From positions 3,782,001 through 3,846,000 of the forward strand of contig OZ245715.1 of NCBI GenBank assembly GCA_965226965.1: DNA of 64,000 bases, in the 5' to 3' direction. The notes under the pieces were generated by a model. The model did not search any database. It was not told the origin of the DNA and saw only the letters and a list, made by a program, of their open reading frames with translations. The DNA comes from Endoryza foliicola. Lineage in GTDB: Bacteria > Bacteroidota > Bacteroidia > Chitinophagales > Chitinophagaceae. Position 1 is the first letter of the stretch. Every line of letters starts with the position of its first letter. Made by a program: the position numbers and the translations under genes. Of this stretch, positions 34,735 to 43,716 are shown in pieces.

Positions 34735-35895
34735 ATGCGTCAACTCCTCCTCATTTGCTTACTAGTTTTCTTAAACAATACTATCTATGCTCAAAAACCC
34801 AGGGCAAGAGATATTGGAATTCCATTTAAGGGAATCACGGGAAAGTACAATGCAATTACCGATGTAAAAGGCGTAGAAGTAGGTTACAGCACTATCATCT
34901 CCGGTGCGGGTAAAAATATTCGAGGCAAAGGCCCTGTAAGAACCGGAGTTACAGCCATTCTTCCTAGAGGAAGAAATAACAATCCGGTATACGCGAATTG
35001 GTATTCCCTAAATGGCAATGGTGAAATGACAGGAACCACTTGGATCACAGAATCGGGTTTCTTGGAAACACCTATATTGATCACCAATACGAATAGCGTG
35101 GGAGTGGTAAGAGATGCTGTACTGAAATGGTTTGTGAGAATGGGATGGTACAAAGAAGATTTCTGGTATACTTATCCGGTAGTAGCTGAAACTTACGACG
35201 GCTTCTTGAACGATATTTACGGCTTTCATGTAAAGGAAAGCAATGCTTTTGAAGCATTGGACAATGCGAAATCAGGATCTCTAGCTGAAGGAAATGTTGG
35301 AGGAGGCACCGGCATGATGTGTTTGGGTTTCAAAGGTGGCACTGGAACGGCTTCAAGAGTAGTAAAAATCAAAGATTCCAGTTATACAGTGGGTGTTCTT
35401 GTTCAGTCCAATTTTGGAGCCAAACAGAATCTGACCATTGCCGGTGTACCCATTGGTCGTGAATTAAAAGATACATTGAACTATGAATTTAAGGCAGCCC
35501 CTTCTTATCGTCAAGAAGGAGATGGATCCATCATTGTTGTAGTAGCAACGGATGCACCCTTATTGCCTCATCAACTCAAGCGTATAGCGGCTAGAGTGCC
35601 ATTGGGTGTTGGAATTGTAGGTGGCAGAGGGGAAAATGGATCAGGCGATATTTTTATTGCTTTCTCTACCGCAAATAGCACTGCTTTTCAACGCGAATCG
35701 TTCACCACTGTAGAGCAATTACCGAATGATTTAATCAATCCACTATTTGATGCCACTGTTCAAGCAGTTGAAGAGGCAATTATCAACGCCATGGTTGCAG
35801 CGGAAACAATGGAGGGCATCAATGGAAACAAAGCATATGCATTGCCACATAAGTTGGTTGTGGATTTATTAAAGAAATACGGAAGAATTAAATAG
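34735..35895 (+). CDS. P1-family peptidase (DmpA/L-aminopeptidase D-esterase)
   Basis: A 386-residue exported Ntn-type hydrolase, with signal peptide ending YAQ (residue 20). GNVGGGTGMMCLGFKGGTGTASR (186-208) and VGVLVQSNFGAKQNL (219-233) are typical of the DmpA family. G264-S265 in GDGSIIVVV corresponds to the self-cleavage site whose serine becomes the N-terminal nucleophile of the small chain. Family members cleave N-terminal residues or beta-peptides. Single gene. Confidence 0.92.
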   Translation: MRQLLLICLLVFLNNTIYAQKPRARDIGIPFKGITGKYNAITDVKGVEVGYSTIISGAGKNIRGKGPVRTGVTAILPRGRNNNPVYANWYSLNGNGEMTGTTWITESGFLETPILITNTNSVGVVRDAVLKWFVRMGWYKEDFWYTYPVVAETYDGFLNDIYGFHVKESNAFEALDNAKSGSLAEGNVGGGTGMMCLGFKGGTGTASRVVKIKDSSYTVGVLVQSNFGAKQNLTIAGVPIGRELKDTLNYEFKAAPSYRQEGDGSIIVVVATDAPLLPHQLKRIAARVPLGVGIVGGRGENGSGDIFIAFSTANSTAFQRESFTTVEQLPNDLINPLFDATVQAVEEAIINAMVAAETMEGINGNKAYALPHKLVVDLLKKYGRIK

Positions 35896-35984
35896 CGGTA
35901 ATTAGATAACATGCTAATTGAATCTTTTACATTTACAAACTAGGTTCGAATAAGAAATCCATTCACTCTAACTAATAAAATAAT

Positions 35985-36446
35985 ATGGGCCTCTTCGATC
36001 TATTGTTCGGAAAAAAGCTTATCGTGCAGCACGATTTTTTTGGTGAGCTCATCTATAGCAGTCGGAAGAATTTTACCGGCAACGACTACTTTTACGCAAA
36101 AATGCCCTTTTCCTTATCAACTGAAGTCATAGAGTTGTTCATTGATGTCGCGCCTAGCGGACCAACAGCAAGTCAAGTTGAATTCTACAAAGAAATTGAA
36201 AAAAACTACGCATCGATCTCTCAATCAATCATCCCAATTATTGAAGATGAATTCAGAAATTGGCAAGAAGACTTTAAGATAGAAGATTTTTCAGTCGAGT
36301 TTCAACCCACTTTTATCCACCTTCCTAGAATGGAATCGAAACCCATCGTTTGGGAAATTTCATTCGACTCAATTCATGATAAAAATCATTGCTTCTCAAT
36401 AACCATGAATGATTTTAGCGCCATCAGTGTTTTAATTGACGGGTAA
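35985..36446 (+). CDS. Cytoplasmic protein of unknown function
   Basis: A 153-residue soluble protein starting MGLFDLLFGKK, an opening frequent among small Bacteroidota proteins of the DUF-type with an amphipathic N-terminal helix. The middle SQVEFYKEIEKNYASISQSIIPIIEDEFRNW and the C-terminal VWEISFDSIHDKNHCFSITM resemble DUF2004/DUF6985-like proteins, which are often in polymorphic-toxin immunity families. That resemblance is loose. Single gene. Confidence 0.7.
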   Translation: MGLFDLLFGKKLIVQHDFFGELIYSSRKNFTGNDYFYAKMPFSLSTEVIELFIDVAPSGPTASQVEFYKEIEKNYASISQSIIPIIEDEFRNWQEDFKIEDFSVEFQPTFIHLPRMESKPIVWEISFDSIHDKNHCFSITMNDFSAISVLIDG

Positions 36447-36589
36447 ACAATTGAATTCAAGAACATTCGAACAGATATAAAAAAGCAGAAGATTACCTTA
36501 TAGAAGGCTATGCGCTGTAGCATTGGTATTGGAACTTCCATCTAAATTTAATATCTTCCTTTTGATATCAAAACACAACTAGTTGCAAA

Positions 36590-37309
36590 ATGCCTGTTGA
36601 ACTTGCGATAGCTATTTTTGTAGGACTGCTGCTTTTTATATTACAAAGACCCAAACCAACGGAGGATCCCAATTATCAAAAGCACGTTGCCTTTCACGAA
36701 GCCGCACATGCTATTATGGGCATTCATTGCGGATTTCGTTGTAAAGGAGTCATCCTGAATGTGACGGCCGGTAAGCCGGAAATCATCCGTCCTGAGTATG
36801 CAGACATACATGGCACTGCTTTAATCGATACAGCTCCGTTTCATAATGAATTTGACTTGATCAAAAATAGTATGATCATCAACCTAAACAGGGATGCCTT
36901 ACCGAGAGATGAGGGCACTATTCAATTTGCCAAGAAACAATTGTTGATTTTGTATGCCGGCGATTTGATTGTTCAAAGAGTTTTCAATGTTCCCAATTAC
37001 TATTTGGGCACAAATTCAAAAGGATATACACAACAAGGAGAAGACTTGAATGTGATCCAAAATATTCATGATTATCTGGAAAAAGTTGATCAAGCTTGGC
37101 CGCCCGAAGAAGCCAAACAAGCAGTGCATGATATCTACGATCAATACAAAGAAGTGAGAGCCGCCATTCATTTTTTAGCCGATCGTATGCTGAAGAAGCC
37201 GGGAGTCATGATACCCGAGGTGCAAATAATTGAAGATTTGAAAACAGTTAATTTCTTCAAATCTGCCGCTAAATCCGGCGAGGACAATTCTGAACTAGCC
37301 ACAGATTAG
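36590..37309 (+). CDS. Membrane-anchored HEAAH metallopeptidase-like protein (M41-like)
   Basis: A 239-residue protein with one N-terminal membrane segment (about 4-19) and a zinc-peptidase motif, HEAAH (H36, E37, H40), in AFHEAAHAIMGIHCG. This matches the peptidase part of FtsH (HEAGHA). The later EEDLNVIQNIHDYL region would carry the third ligand. The AAA ATPase part of FtsH is absent, so it is a stand-alone peptidase-like domain; such proteins exist in several bacteria. Catalysis is likely but not certain. Confidence 0.8.
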   Translation: MPVELAIAIFVGLLLFILQRPKPTEDPNYQKHVAFHEAAHAIMGIHCGFRCKGVILNVTAGKPEIIRPEYADIHGTALIDTAPFHNEFDLIKNSMIINLNRDALPRDEGTIQFAKKQLLILYAGDLIVQRVFNVPNYYLGTNSKGYTQQGEDLNVIQNIHDYLEKVDQAWPPEEAKQAVHDIYDQYKEVRAAIHFLADRMLKKPGVMIPEVQIIEDLKTVNFFKSAAKSGEDNSELATD

Positions 37310-37490
37310 CCCGCACACTTACTGTACAGTAATGTATCAATATATTTCATATAGTAATTATCAATTATTTCCAGGCAGACACATGTTAGGAAGCATATTT
37401 CTCTAACAACTAATAGTAGCTATAAAATGAAATCAGATTGTTTTCCCGATATTTACCTACGATGCTTCGTCATATCAATAGTTAAAGACA

Positions 37491-38126
37491 ATGCTAACGC
37501 GTAACACACTCTTTACTGTTCTGTATTTTTCGGTTGCAATTACCGGGATGCTTTTTACCAAAGCCTCCTCTCAAACTTTGATTCTTGTGTCCTTTTCAAT
37601 TGCTCATAGTTTTTATACCTTAACTGAATACATCATTGCATCAAGAAAGATTCATTGGGAGCAGGCGTTGATAAAGAAGCACAGCGGGTCTCCTTTGAAA
37701 CTAAGTCAAGCTGTTTTAAACGTTCTTATTTTGTTAGCGATTGTATTTGGCGCTCTATACCTGTTTAAAACATTCACTATTGTTACTGCAATTATATGGG
37801 TATGTGTTCTAGCTATAAACTATTTCATCCAGTACCTAGTCACAAAAAACAAAACGATTCCTGTGTATTATATCAGCAAGGGCGCAATCGTATACAATGA
37901 ACTCTTCGTCAAAAAATACAATCTTCAAGAGCTAGGTATAGTGGTGTACGACGATTATGACGAAGAATATTTTCTAAGATTCTCCAATAAAAAAGAGCTG
38001 ATCATTAAAAAAGCAGATTTTGAGGAAGAAGACATTCATCGATTTATATCTTTTGCGATTGCGAAAAGTGAAGCCACTGTTTCTATTTCTGAAAACATCA
38101 GAAACGCGATTGTTGTTTTGAATTAA
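37491..38126 (+). CDS. Membrane protein of unknown function
   Basis: A 211-residue protein with four or five predicted spans (about 7-22, 26-45, 75-92, 98-117) and a soluble C-terminal domain with YNELFVKKYNLQELGIVVYDDYDEEYFLRFSNKKELIIKK, which looks PH-like (a bPH domain pattern). No family is certain. The start ATG at 37491 is well placed after an AT-rich leader. A palindrome array begins 8 bases after its stop codon. Confidence 0.7.
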   Translation: MLTRNTLFTVLYFSVAITGMLFTKASSQTLILVSFSIAHSFYTLTEYIIASRKIHWEQALIKKHSGSPLKLSQAVLNVLILLAIVFGALYLFKTFTIVTAIIWVCVLAINYFIQYLVTKNKTIPVYYISKGAIVYNELFVKKYNLQELGIVVYDDYDEEYFLRFSNKKELIIKKADFEEEDIHRFISFAIAKSEATVSISENIRNAIVVLN

Positions 38127-38130
38127 CGAA

Positions 38131-39125
38131 TGTGCGACCCCTACAGGGTCGAAATCCGAAACACCATCTTTTTGCTACTGACATGCGACCCCTACAGGGT
38201 CGGACCATTCTTCACGATGCATTTTTACAAATGTGCGACTCCTACAGGGTCGAAATTCGAAACACCATCTTTTTTGCTACTGACATGCGACCCCTGCAGG
38301 GTCGGTCCCCTTTCGTCGCAAATCCGTTCTACGCATATACGACCCCTCCAGGGTCGGACCATTCTTCACAAACCCTGTTTAACACATGTGCTACCCCTAC
38401 AGGGTAGAAATCCGAACCACCTTCATTTGGCTACTGACATGCGACCCCTGCAGGGTCGGTCCCCTTTCGTCGCAAATCCGTTCTACGCATATACGACCCC
38501 TCCAGGGTCGAACATTATTTCACAAACTCTATTTAACACATGTGCAAACCCTACAGGGTCGAAATCCGAAACACCATCTTTTTGCTACTGACATGCGACC
38601 CCTACAGGGTCGGCCCCTTCGTCGCAAATCGATTCTACGCATATACGACGCCACCAGAGACGGATTATTCTTCACGAACCTTGTTCTATACATGTGCGAC
38701 CCCTACAGGGTAGAAATCCGAACCACCTTCATTTGGCTACTGACATGCGACCCCTGCAGGGTCGGTCCCCTTTCGTCGCAAATCCGTTCTACGCATATAC
38801 GACCCCTCCAGGGTCGGACATTCTTCACAAACTCTATTTAACACATGCGCAACCCCTACAGGGTCGAGATACTAAACACCATCTTTTTTGCTACTGACAT
38901 GCGACCCCTACAGGGTCGGGCCCCTTCGTCGCAAATCCGGTTCTACGCATATACGACCCCTCCAGGGTCGGACCATTCTTCACAAATCCTGTTCTACACA
39001 TGTGCGACCTCTACAGGGTCGAAATTCGAAACACCTTCTTTTTTGCTACTGACATGCGACCCCTACAGGGTCGGGCCCCTTCGTCGCAAATCCGTTCTAC
39101 GGATATACATCCCCAAAAGAGTCGT
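38131..39125. repeat. Higher-order tandem array of GACCC...GGGTC palindromes
   Basis: About twenty palindromes of the type GCGACCCCTACAGGGTCG occur every 50-53 bases. The sequences between them are of three kinds that recur in order: A (CGAAATCCGAAACACCATC), B (CGGTCCCCTTTCGTCGC) and C (CGGACCATTCTTCACAAA), giving a unit of about 154 bases repeated six to seven times. The first unit lacks one part and two C palindromes are worn (38646 and 39106). The open frames running through it are artefacts of the periodicity. Confidence 0.9.
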
Positions 39126-39235
39126 GAGTTACAATTCATTCTTTTCAGCTACTGTAAGTTGGGTTTGTTTCCGGTTGCATTAATACAACGCTTTCTTCGT
39201 TTCGATTTTTCTGTTAATTTGCAAAAAAGAATCAA

Positions 39236-39607
39236 ATGGCTACTACTCCGGAACACGATGCCAAGATTGCGAAAATGAGTTTCGCGTCTGTATACCCTCA
39301 TTATGTAAAAAAAGTGGAAACTAAGGGTCGTACGAAAGAAGAATTGCATCAAGTAATTCAATGGCTAACGGGCTTTAATGAATCAAAGCTGAAAGAGCTG
39401 ATTGAACAGAAAGTAACATTTGAAGCGTTCTTTCAACAAGCCAGTTTGCACCCCAATGCTTCTCTGATCACCGGTACCATTTGTGGCTATCGAATCGAGG
39501 AAATAGAAAATCCCCTAACAAAGCAAACCCGTTATTTAGACAAGTTGGTGGATGAATTGGCGAAGGGGAAGAAGATGGAGAAGATTTTGAGAACAATTAA
39601 TAATTAA
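39236..39607 (+). CDS. DUF2200 family protein
   Basis: A 123-residue cytoplasmic protein. KIAKMSFASVYPHYVKKVETKGRTKEELHQVIQWLTGF and the later LITGTICGYRIEEIENPLTKQTRYLDKLVDELAKGK are characteristic of DUF2200. The family is small, basic and of unknown function; a nucleic-acid role is sometimes guessed. Its stop lies beside the AT-rich tail AATAATTAAGAATTAATAATT. Single gene. Confidence 0.92.
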   Translation: MATTPEHDAKIAKMSFASVYPHYVKKVETKGRTKEELHQVIQWLTGFNESKLKELIEQKVTFEAFFQQASLHPNASLITGTICGYRIEEIENPLTKQTRYLDKLVDELAKGKKMEKILRTINN

Positions 39608-40199
39608 GAATTAATAATTGGGTGCGTGGTAGAGCGGAGGTTGCAGGGGTTACATACGAAGAGGTAATGACTTTGAATTTGTTAGGATGTGTTTTAGAAG
39701 GAGTAAGAATTCGAATTTAATACTACCTTTTCAAATAGCTAGCTAAGGATACTAACTTTCGCCATATCATTATATACAAAAAAGCATTTGGCGAAAGCTA
39801 TCTTTCCGAATTGCAATCTAAAAAATAAAAGACTTTCAAATTGTAGGAAACAACCTCGGGTTGAATTTATGTCGCTCCTACGGGGGCTGGAAATGTGATG
39901 CCCTCCCTTGATTTATGCTACAATCATGCCGCCCCTACGGGGCTAGCACCTACCAAATAAAGAATTTTCTTACACGTCTAGAACGCCGCTGGCTGCAATC
40001 AAATAGGCTCGTTTCCGCTGAATAAGACCTACTAGTTGTTTGAAACAATACCTTCCAACCTTTGCGACTTCTCTGCGATCTTGGCGCGCTTTACGGTGAA
40101 CAAAACAAGCTCAGCCGAATGTTTACCCTTACCTATTTCTCCCATTTTTGTAACATGCAGAACACAACCTATCTTTATCTATAAACCGATTGAATCATT
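39608..40199. other. Intergenic region with REP-like repeats and a possible coding remnant
   Basis: A stretch at about 39763-39828 reads IIIYKKAFGESYLSELQSKK then a stop, and looks like the end of a lost gene. At about 39865-39945 two hairpins of the GTCGCTCCTACGGGGGCT / GCCGCCCCTACGGGGCT kind form a REP-like pair, also found near 44.3 kb. From 40060 a segment CTTTGCGACTTCTCTGCGATCTTGGCG matches a dispersed repeat near 45.5 kb. Confidence 0.55.
40147..40177 (+). promoter_or_regulatory. Promoter of the TraB-like lipoprotein gene
   Basis: TTTG at 40147-40150 and TATCTTTA at 40170-40177 are separated by 19 bases, matching the Bacteroidota consensus. The gene starts 22 bases further on. Confidence 0.65.
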
Positions 40200-41123
40200 A
40201 TGAAATTTCATCAACTGATATTCCCATGTTTTCTATTCTCATTACTCACCACTGCACTTTTATCTAGTTGCACCAACCAGCCCTCCTCTTCCTCTCCCTC
40301 TTCCTCTCCCTCTTCTTACTCCTACTCCACTAAAAACTATCTTGAAGTAGCCCACTATTTCGATACCGTAAAAAACGCCCGATTCCCCTATGTTATTCTT
40401 TTAAAAGAAGGGAAAAAAGAATTGGTTTTCATCGGTACCGCTCATACGCGCGATGTAACTCAACAAGCCGATAGCATTGATTTCTACTTCAACCTGCTCA
40501 AACCTCAAATTGCTTTCAACGAGGGAGGTCAAATTGCAAAAGAAAAACACTATACAACTAGAAACGATGCCATAGCCAATGATGCAGAAATAGGTCAACT
40601 GAAATACTTGTGCGATCAGCAAAAAATTGAAATGATCAATGGCGACCTGAGCTCCGGTGAAGAAATGGAAGCCCTCTTCAAACAATACGGAAGAGAACAA
40701 GTGCTACTTTACACATGCTGCGAACGCTTCTTCGCCCTTTATAAAAATGGATGGATTGATACCACCAAAGGTATTGAAGCAGCTTACCAAAAAGACTTTA
40801 TTCAATACCTTGAATCTGAAAAACTTCAATTCCAACCGGAAGAAAAGAAATTCAATTTCATGAAAATTGCTTACAAAAAGATCTTCGGTACTGAGCTGGA
40901 TGTATACAATGTACCCGTTGAAAAATACAGTTTTCTAAAAGATGGAGGTCGACTTTGCGAAGTTGGTAGAAGCTCAAAAATGGTTCGAGATGAACACCTC
41001 CTAAAAACCATCGAAACCGCTTTTAAAACAAACGATCGGATTTTCGTTGCCTTTGGCGGTGCCCATGCCGTTGCTATCGAACCCGCCTTGAACGAACTGA
41101 TGAAAAAAATCCAGATTCATTAA
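40200..41123 (+). CDS. Lipoprotein with TraB/GumN-like domain
   Basis: A 307-residue predicted lipoprotein: lipobox LLSSC followed by a serine- and proline-rich linker (about 26-45). FIGTAHTRDVTQQADSIDF and the late IFVAFGGAHAVAIEPAL hold the two histidine-containing motifs of the TraB/PrgY/GumN/Tiki superfamily, together with FNEGG (glutamate). That superfamily contains metal-dependent hydrolases and pheromone-shutdown proteins. Assignment is likely but not certain; cysteine pairs (CTCC) in the middle are unusual. Confidence 0.68.
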   Translation: MKFHQLIFPCFLFSLLTTALLSSCTNQPSSSSPSSSPSSYSYSTKNYLEVAHYFDTVKNARFPYVILLKEGKKELVFIGTAHTRDVTQQADSIDFYFNLLKPQIAFNEGGQIAKEKHYTTRNDAIANDAEIGQLKYLCDQQKIEMINGDLSSGEEMEALFKQYGREQVLLYTCCERFFALYKNGWIDTTKGIEAAYQKDFIQYLESEKLQFQPEEKKFNFMKIAYKKIFGTELDVYNVPVEKYSFLKDGGRLCEVGRSSKMVRDEHLLKTIETAFKTNDRIFVAFGGAHAVAIEPALNELMKKIQIH

Positions 41124-41254
41124 TACCCATATTCAAAACCAAACTTTCATAAAGAAGCAGTTCTGGGAAAATAAACTATCAGGATAATTTTCGTAGATTC
41201 AATTTTATATACAAAGGCAATTCGAAGTCAATTCACCAATCAATCAAGTAACTC

Positions 41255-41872
41255 ATGCTTGACAAAATATTCCGCATTTCAGGAAACAAAATCGCTTCCT
41301 TTATTGCAGATGAAGAGTCTTTGAAATTTTCTTCATCAACTTCCAACTTCACGGTAGAAGGATTTAGAGACTCGTTTGGGAAAACGCTATCGCTGTCGAA
41401 TAAAACTGAAATCAAATACGAAAAGATCAAATCCATAACAAAAGAAGACAGCGAAAATGAAGTAAAAATCATTTACAAAACAATGGTTGGTCTACCCGGA
41501 GAATGTGAATTCACATTCGATGACGCACCCGACTGCGAAGAATTTTTCCAATACATGGAAAAGCAGCAGTACTTTATGCGAATTAACGAAACCCTCTCCC
41601 CCTTTAGAGCCATTAGAGGCTATTTAATTGGATTGGTTATTGTTATCCCAGCTACCTATTTTTCCTATACGGTTGCTGTATCGATAGCAAATGGCACGGA
41701 GTCGGAGCCGAGTTCATCAAAGTCGAGAATATTCAATTACGTGGTGGGCTTGCTAGGTCCAAACGGTGTAATTGGAGTGGGAATAGCACTCTCTGCCTAT
41801 CTTTTGTACCGGATTTGGACCAGGTACAAACAGCCGCCAAGTATAACAAAATTAATACCACCGAATTCCTGA
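41255..41872 (+). CDS. Two-span membrane protein of unknown function
   Basis: A 205-residue protein with a soluble N-terminal half (a PH-like pattern KNKTEIKYEKIKSITKE, then EVKIIYKTMVG) and two membrane segments at about 125-145 and 165-185. The family is not recognised. A bPH-type membrane-associated domain is possible. Single gene; its end lies 30 bases before a shared regulatory motif belonging to the next gene. Confidence 0.68.
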   Translation: MLDKIFRISGNKIASFIADEESLKFSSSTSNFTVEGFRDSFGKTLSLSNKTEIKYEKIKSITKEDSENEVKIIYKTMVGLPGECEFTFDDAPDCEEFFQYMEKQQYFMRINETLSPFRAIRGYLIGLVIVIPATYFSYTVAVSIANGTESEPSSSKSRIFNYVVGLLGPNGVIGVGIALSAYLLYRIWTRYKQPPSITKLIPPNS

Positions 41873-41901
41873 ACGTCGAATATTCCGGCTTCCACCATTC
41901 A

Positions 41902-41940
41902 AACTTGTCGTATTTCACCCCCTAACTTGTCGTTTCCGCA
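41902..41940 (+). promoter_or_regulatory. Shared direct-repeat motif (activator site candidate)
   Basis: AACTTGTCGTATTTC and AACTTGTCGTTTCCG are direct repeats exactly 22 bases apart, i.e. two helical turns. The second TTGTCG begins 39 bases before TATCTTTG (41966-41973), a consensus -7 box. The spacing equals that at 33.1 and 58.9 kb. Confidence 0.55.
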
Positions 41941-42060
41941 CATCAAGGGTTCATTAAACGAAGGCTATCTTTGAGCTGCGAAAGAAGGCTAGAAATTAGA
42001 AATTACCAGGCCTCGATCGCACAAAACACCTTACTTTCGACACTCTTAAAACAATCAACC

Positions 42061-42492
42061 ATGGCATCGATCAATCCTTATGTACACTTTAATGGAAATG
42101 CTGAAGAAGCATTTAGTTTTTACAAAAAAGCTTTCGGAGGCGAGTATGCGACACTTGTTCGCTTCAAAGACATGAAATTTGAAGGCGCTCCCGATTGGGG
42201 AAATGAGGCAGACAAAATAATGCATGTTTCCTTACCTATCGGGAAGCATAGCACACTGATGGGAAGCGATACCCCTTCCATGATGGGCACTCACAATGAG
42301 AAAGAAACACGCAGCAAAATTTCCATCAATACTGACACTAAGGAGGAAGCGGACCAACTTTTTACCGCACTTTCAGAAGGTGGTGAAGTTGAAATGCCAA
42401 TGGCCGATAGTCCTTGGGGTTCCTATTTTGGCATGTTCAGAGATAAGTATGGAATTGAGTGGATGATTTCGTTTGAAACTCAGCGAGCTTAG
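42061..42492 (+). CDS. VOC family protein (PhnB-like)
   Basis: A 143-residue member of the glyoxalase/VOC superfamily, PhnB (YjdN-like) branch: ASINPYVHFNGNAEEAFSFYKKAFGGE is the hallmark opening, MHVSLPIG and LMGSDTP the inner strands, and GSYFGMFRDKYGIEWMISFE the end. Function of this branch is not settled. ATG at 42061 is preferred to an earlier one at 41971 that overlaps the promoter region. The stop is followed by a terminator hairpin. Confidence 0.9.
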   Translation: MASINPYVHFNGNAEEAFSFYKKAFGGEYATLVRFKDMKFEGAPDWGNEADKIMHVSLPIGKHSTLMGSDTPSMMGTHNEKETRSKISINTDTKEEADQLFTALSEGGEVEMPMADSPWGSYFGMFRDKYGIEWMISFETQRA

Positions 42493-42519
42493 TATACCAA
42501 CGATCGATATTAGAATTAG

Positions 42520-42549
42520 AGAGTGACAAATTAAAAGTCACTCTTTTTT
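42520..42549 (+). terminator. Terminator hairpin after the PhnB-like gene
   Basis: AGAGTGAC and GTCACTCT pair around a 9-base AT loop, followed by a run of T. Confidence 0.85.
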
Positions 42550-42645
42550 ATTGAATGAAGAACAGCAATTGTCCCATAAAGAAAGCACCGAATATTGCAG
42601 AAACAGGAGTATGAAATCAGCACTACCGAATTCGATCCATCCTTT

Positions 42646-42846
42646 CTATTGTTCCAATCTTACATTATCAATCACCACTAAAAATGTTAGAAATGCAAAA
42701 ACTAAGAAAAGAACCATCCCGATTACAATCTTAATAAAAACTTCGTATTTAGGGGGATTTGAAAACCGAACGTATTTGGATACAATCCAGTAAGCCATAT
42801 ATCCGTCTACCAGCAATGCAATTATCAATACGGGCGCGAGTGCCAT
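42646..42846 (-). CDS. Small two-span membrane protein
   Basis: A 66-residue hydrophobic protein on the minus strand: LAPVLIIALLVDGYMAYWIVSKYV forms the first span, a polar turn with FSNPPKYE follows, and IVIGMVLFLVFAFLTFLVVI the second. The membrane-protein-like layout, with a basic tail, makes a real gene more likely than chance. The + strand frame across it is poorer. It faces the terminator of the preceding gene, giving convergent transcription. Confidence 0.55.
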   Translation of the reverse strand: MALAPVLIIALLVDGYMAYWIVSKYVRFSNPPKYEVFIKIVIGMVLFLVFAFLTFLVVIDNVRLEQ

Positions 42847-43104
42847 TTTTATATTGAAAGTACGGAAATGGATTCGTTTAAGTGGAATTTTAAATGAACA
42901 AAACTATTAACTCCGTCGGATTGAAATAAAAGGAGCAATTCGAGCTATTAATCCAACCTACATTAATTCCTTAAAATGGGGAATGAGCCTTAAGCAGTTA
43001 ATCTACTTATAAACTAATACCCCTACTCGAAAATTTCAATTTATTTCAGAAAAAACCCATAAATTACTATAAGAATAATTGTTCAAACCTAAAACCTTTT
43101 AACA

Positions 43105-43611
43105 ATGCTTTCCAAAACGATCTTCGGCTTTCTAACAGTCATTGCTTTACTTTATTCTCAAAAAGGCTTCTCACAAGAATTACTGACCTCTGTTCCGTCT
43201 ACGAAAGAAGAATTTAGTGCTACCGAAAAGCAAGTGATTGCAACCATCAATTATTTAGAAAATACGCCCATCAACGACAAAGACGAAAAGCAGTTACAAC
43301 AGCGTTCGCTCTTAATAGCTTGGATAAGCGGAAGTCCGCAAGTTACTGTTTCACTCAACGCCAGTACAATAGATTTCAATAAGAAAAACAGCATTTTGCT
43401 AGTCATTTTCATGGGTGGTTGGACAAAGTACAGTTTAGAAAACAACTATTCCAAAGACGATGTTCAATGCACCCTTGCCGGGCTCAAAAGCGCAATCAAA
43501 GTGTACCAATCGAACAAGCTCAAGAAAGACAAGTTCATGGACAACTTAATAGAACTGAATGATAAGGGAGAATTGGAGGCTTGGGTGAAATCGAAGGTGG
43601 AAAAAAAATAG
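43105..43611 (+). CDS. Secreted protein of unknown function
   Basis: A 168-residue exported protein with a signal peptide ending near FSQE (residue 25). The mature part is mainly helical (TEKQVIATINYLENTPIND, then a TLAGLKSAIKVYQSN segment and a lysine-rich end), with ILLVIFMGGWTKYSLEN in the middle. No family recognised. Single gene. Confidence 0.73.
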   Translation: MLSKTIFGFLTVIALLYSQKGFSQELLTSVPSTKEEFSATEKQVIATINYLENTPINDKDEKQLQQRSLLIAWISGSPQVTVSLNASTIDFNKKNSILLVIFMGGWTKYSLENNYSKDDVQCTLAGLKSAIKVYQSNKLKKDKFMDNLIELNDKGELEAWVKSKVEKK

Positions 43612-43716
43612 GTCTACCAATTTCACGTGCGCAAGAATGTTGACGGGTTTTCCGGCTATTATCAGTAACTTATAGCAGTAAGATTATTGCCATCTGTACA
43701 ACTCCAAGAAATAGTT

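Noticed and set aside
38130..39278. Five overlapping open frames (67-153 codons) in the palindrome array and a CRISPR reading of it
   Set aside because: The frames are a product of a 154-base period divisible into 51-base units. For CRISPR, the linkers recur in three fixed kinds and are not unique spacers, and no cas genes are near.
40401..40700. 99-codon minus-strand frame inside the TraB-like gene
   Set aside because: Shadow; low-complexity hydrophobic runs with no start context.
42551..42793. 80-codon plus-strand frame
   Set aside because: The minus-strand frame over the same bases encodes a convincing two-span membrane protein; the plus frame has no features.
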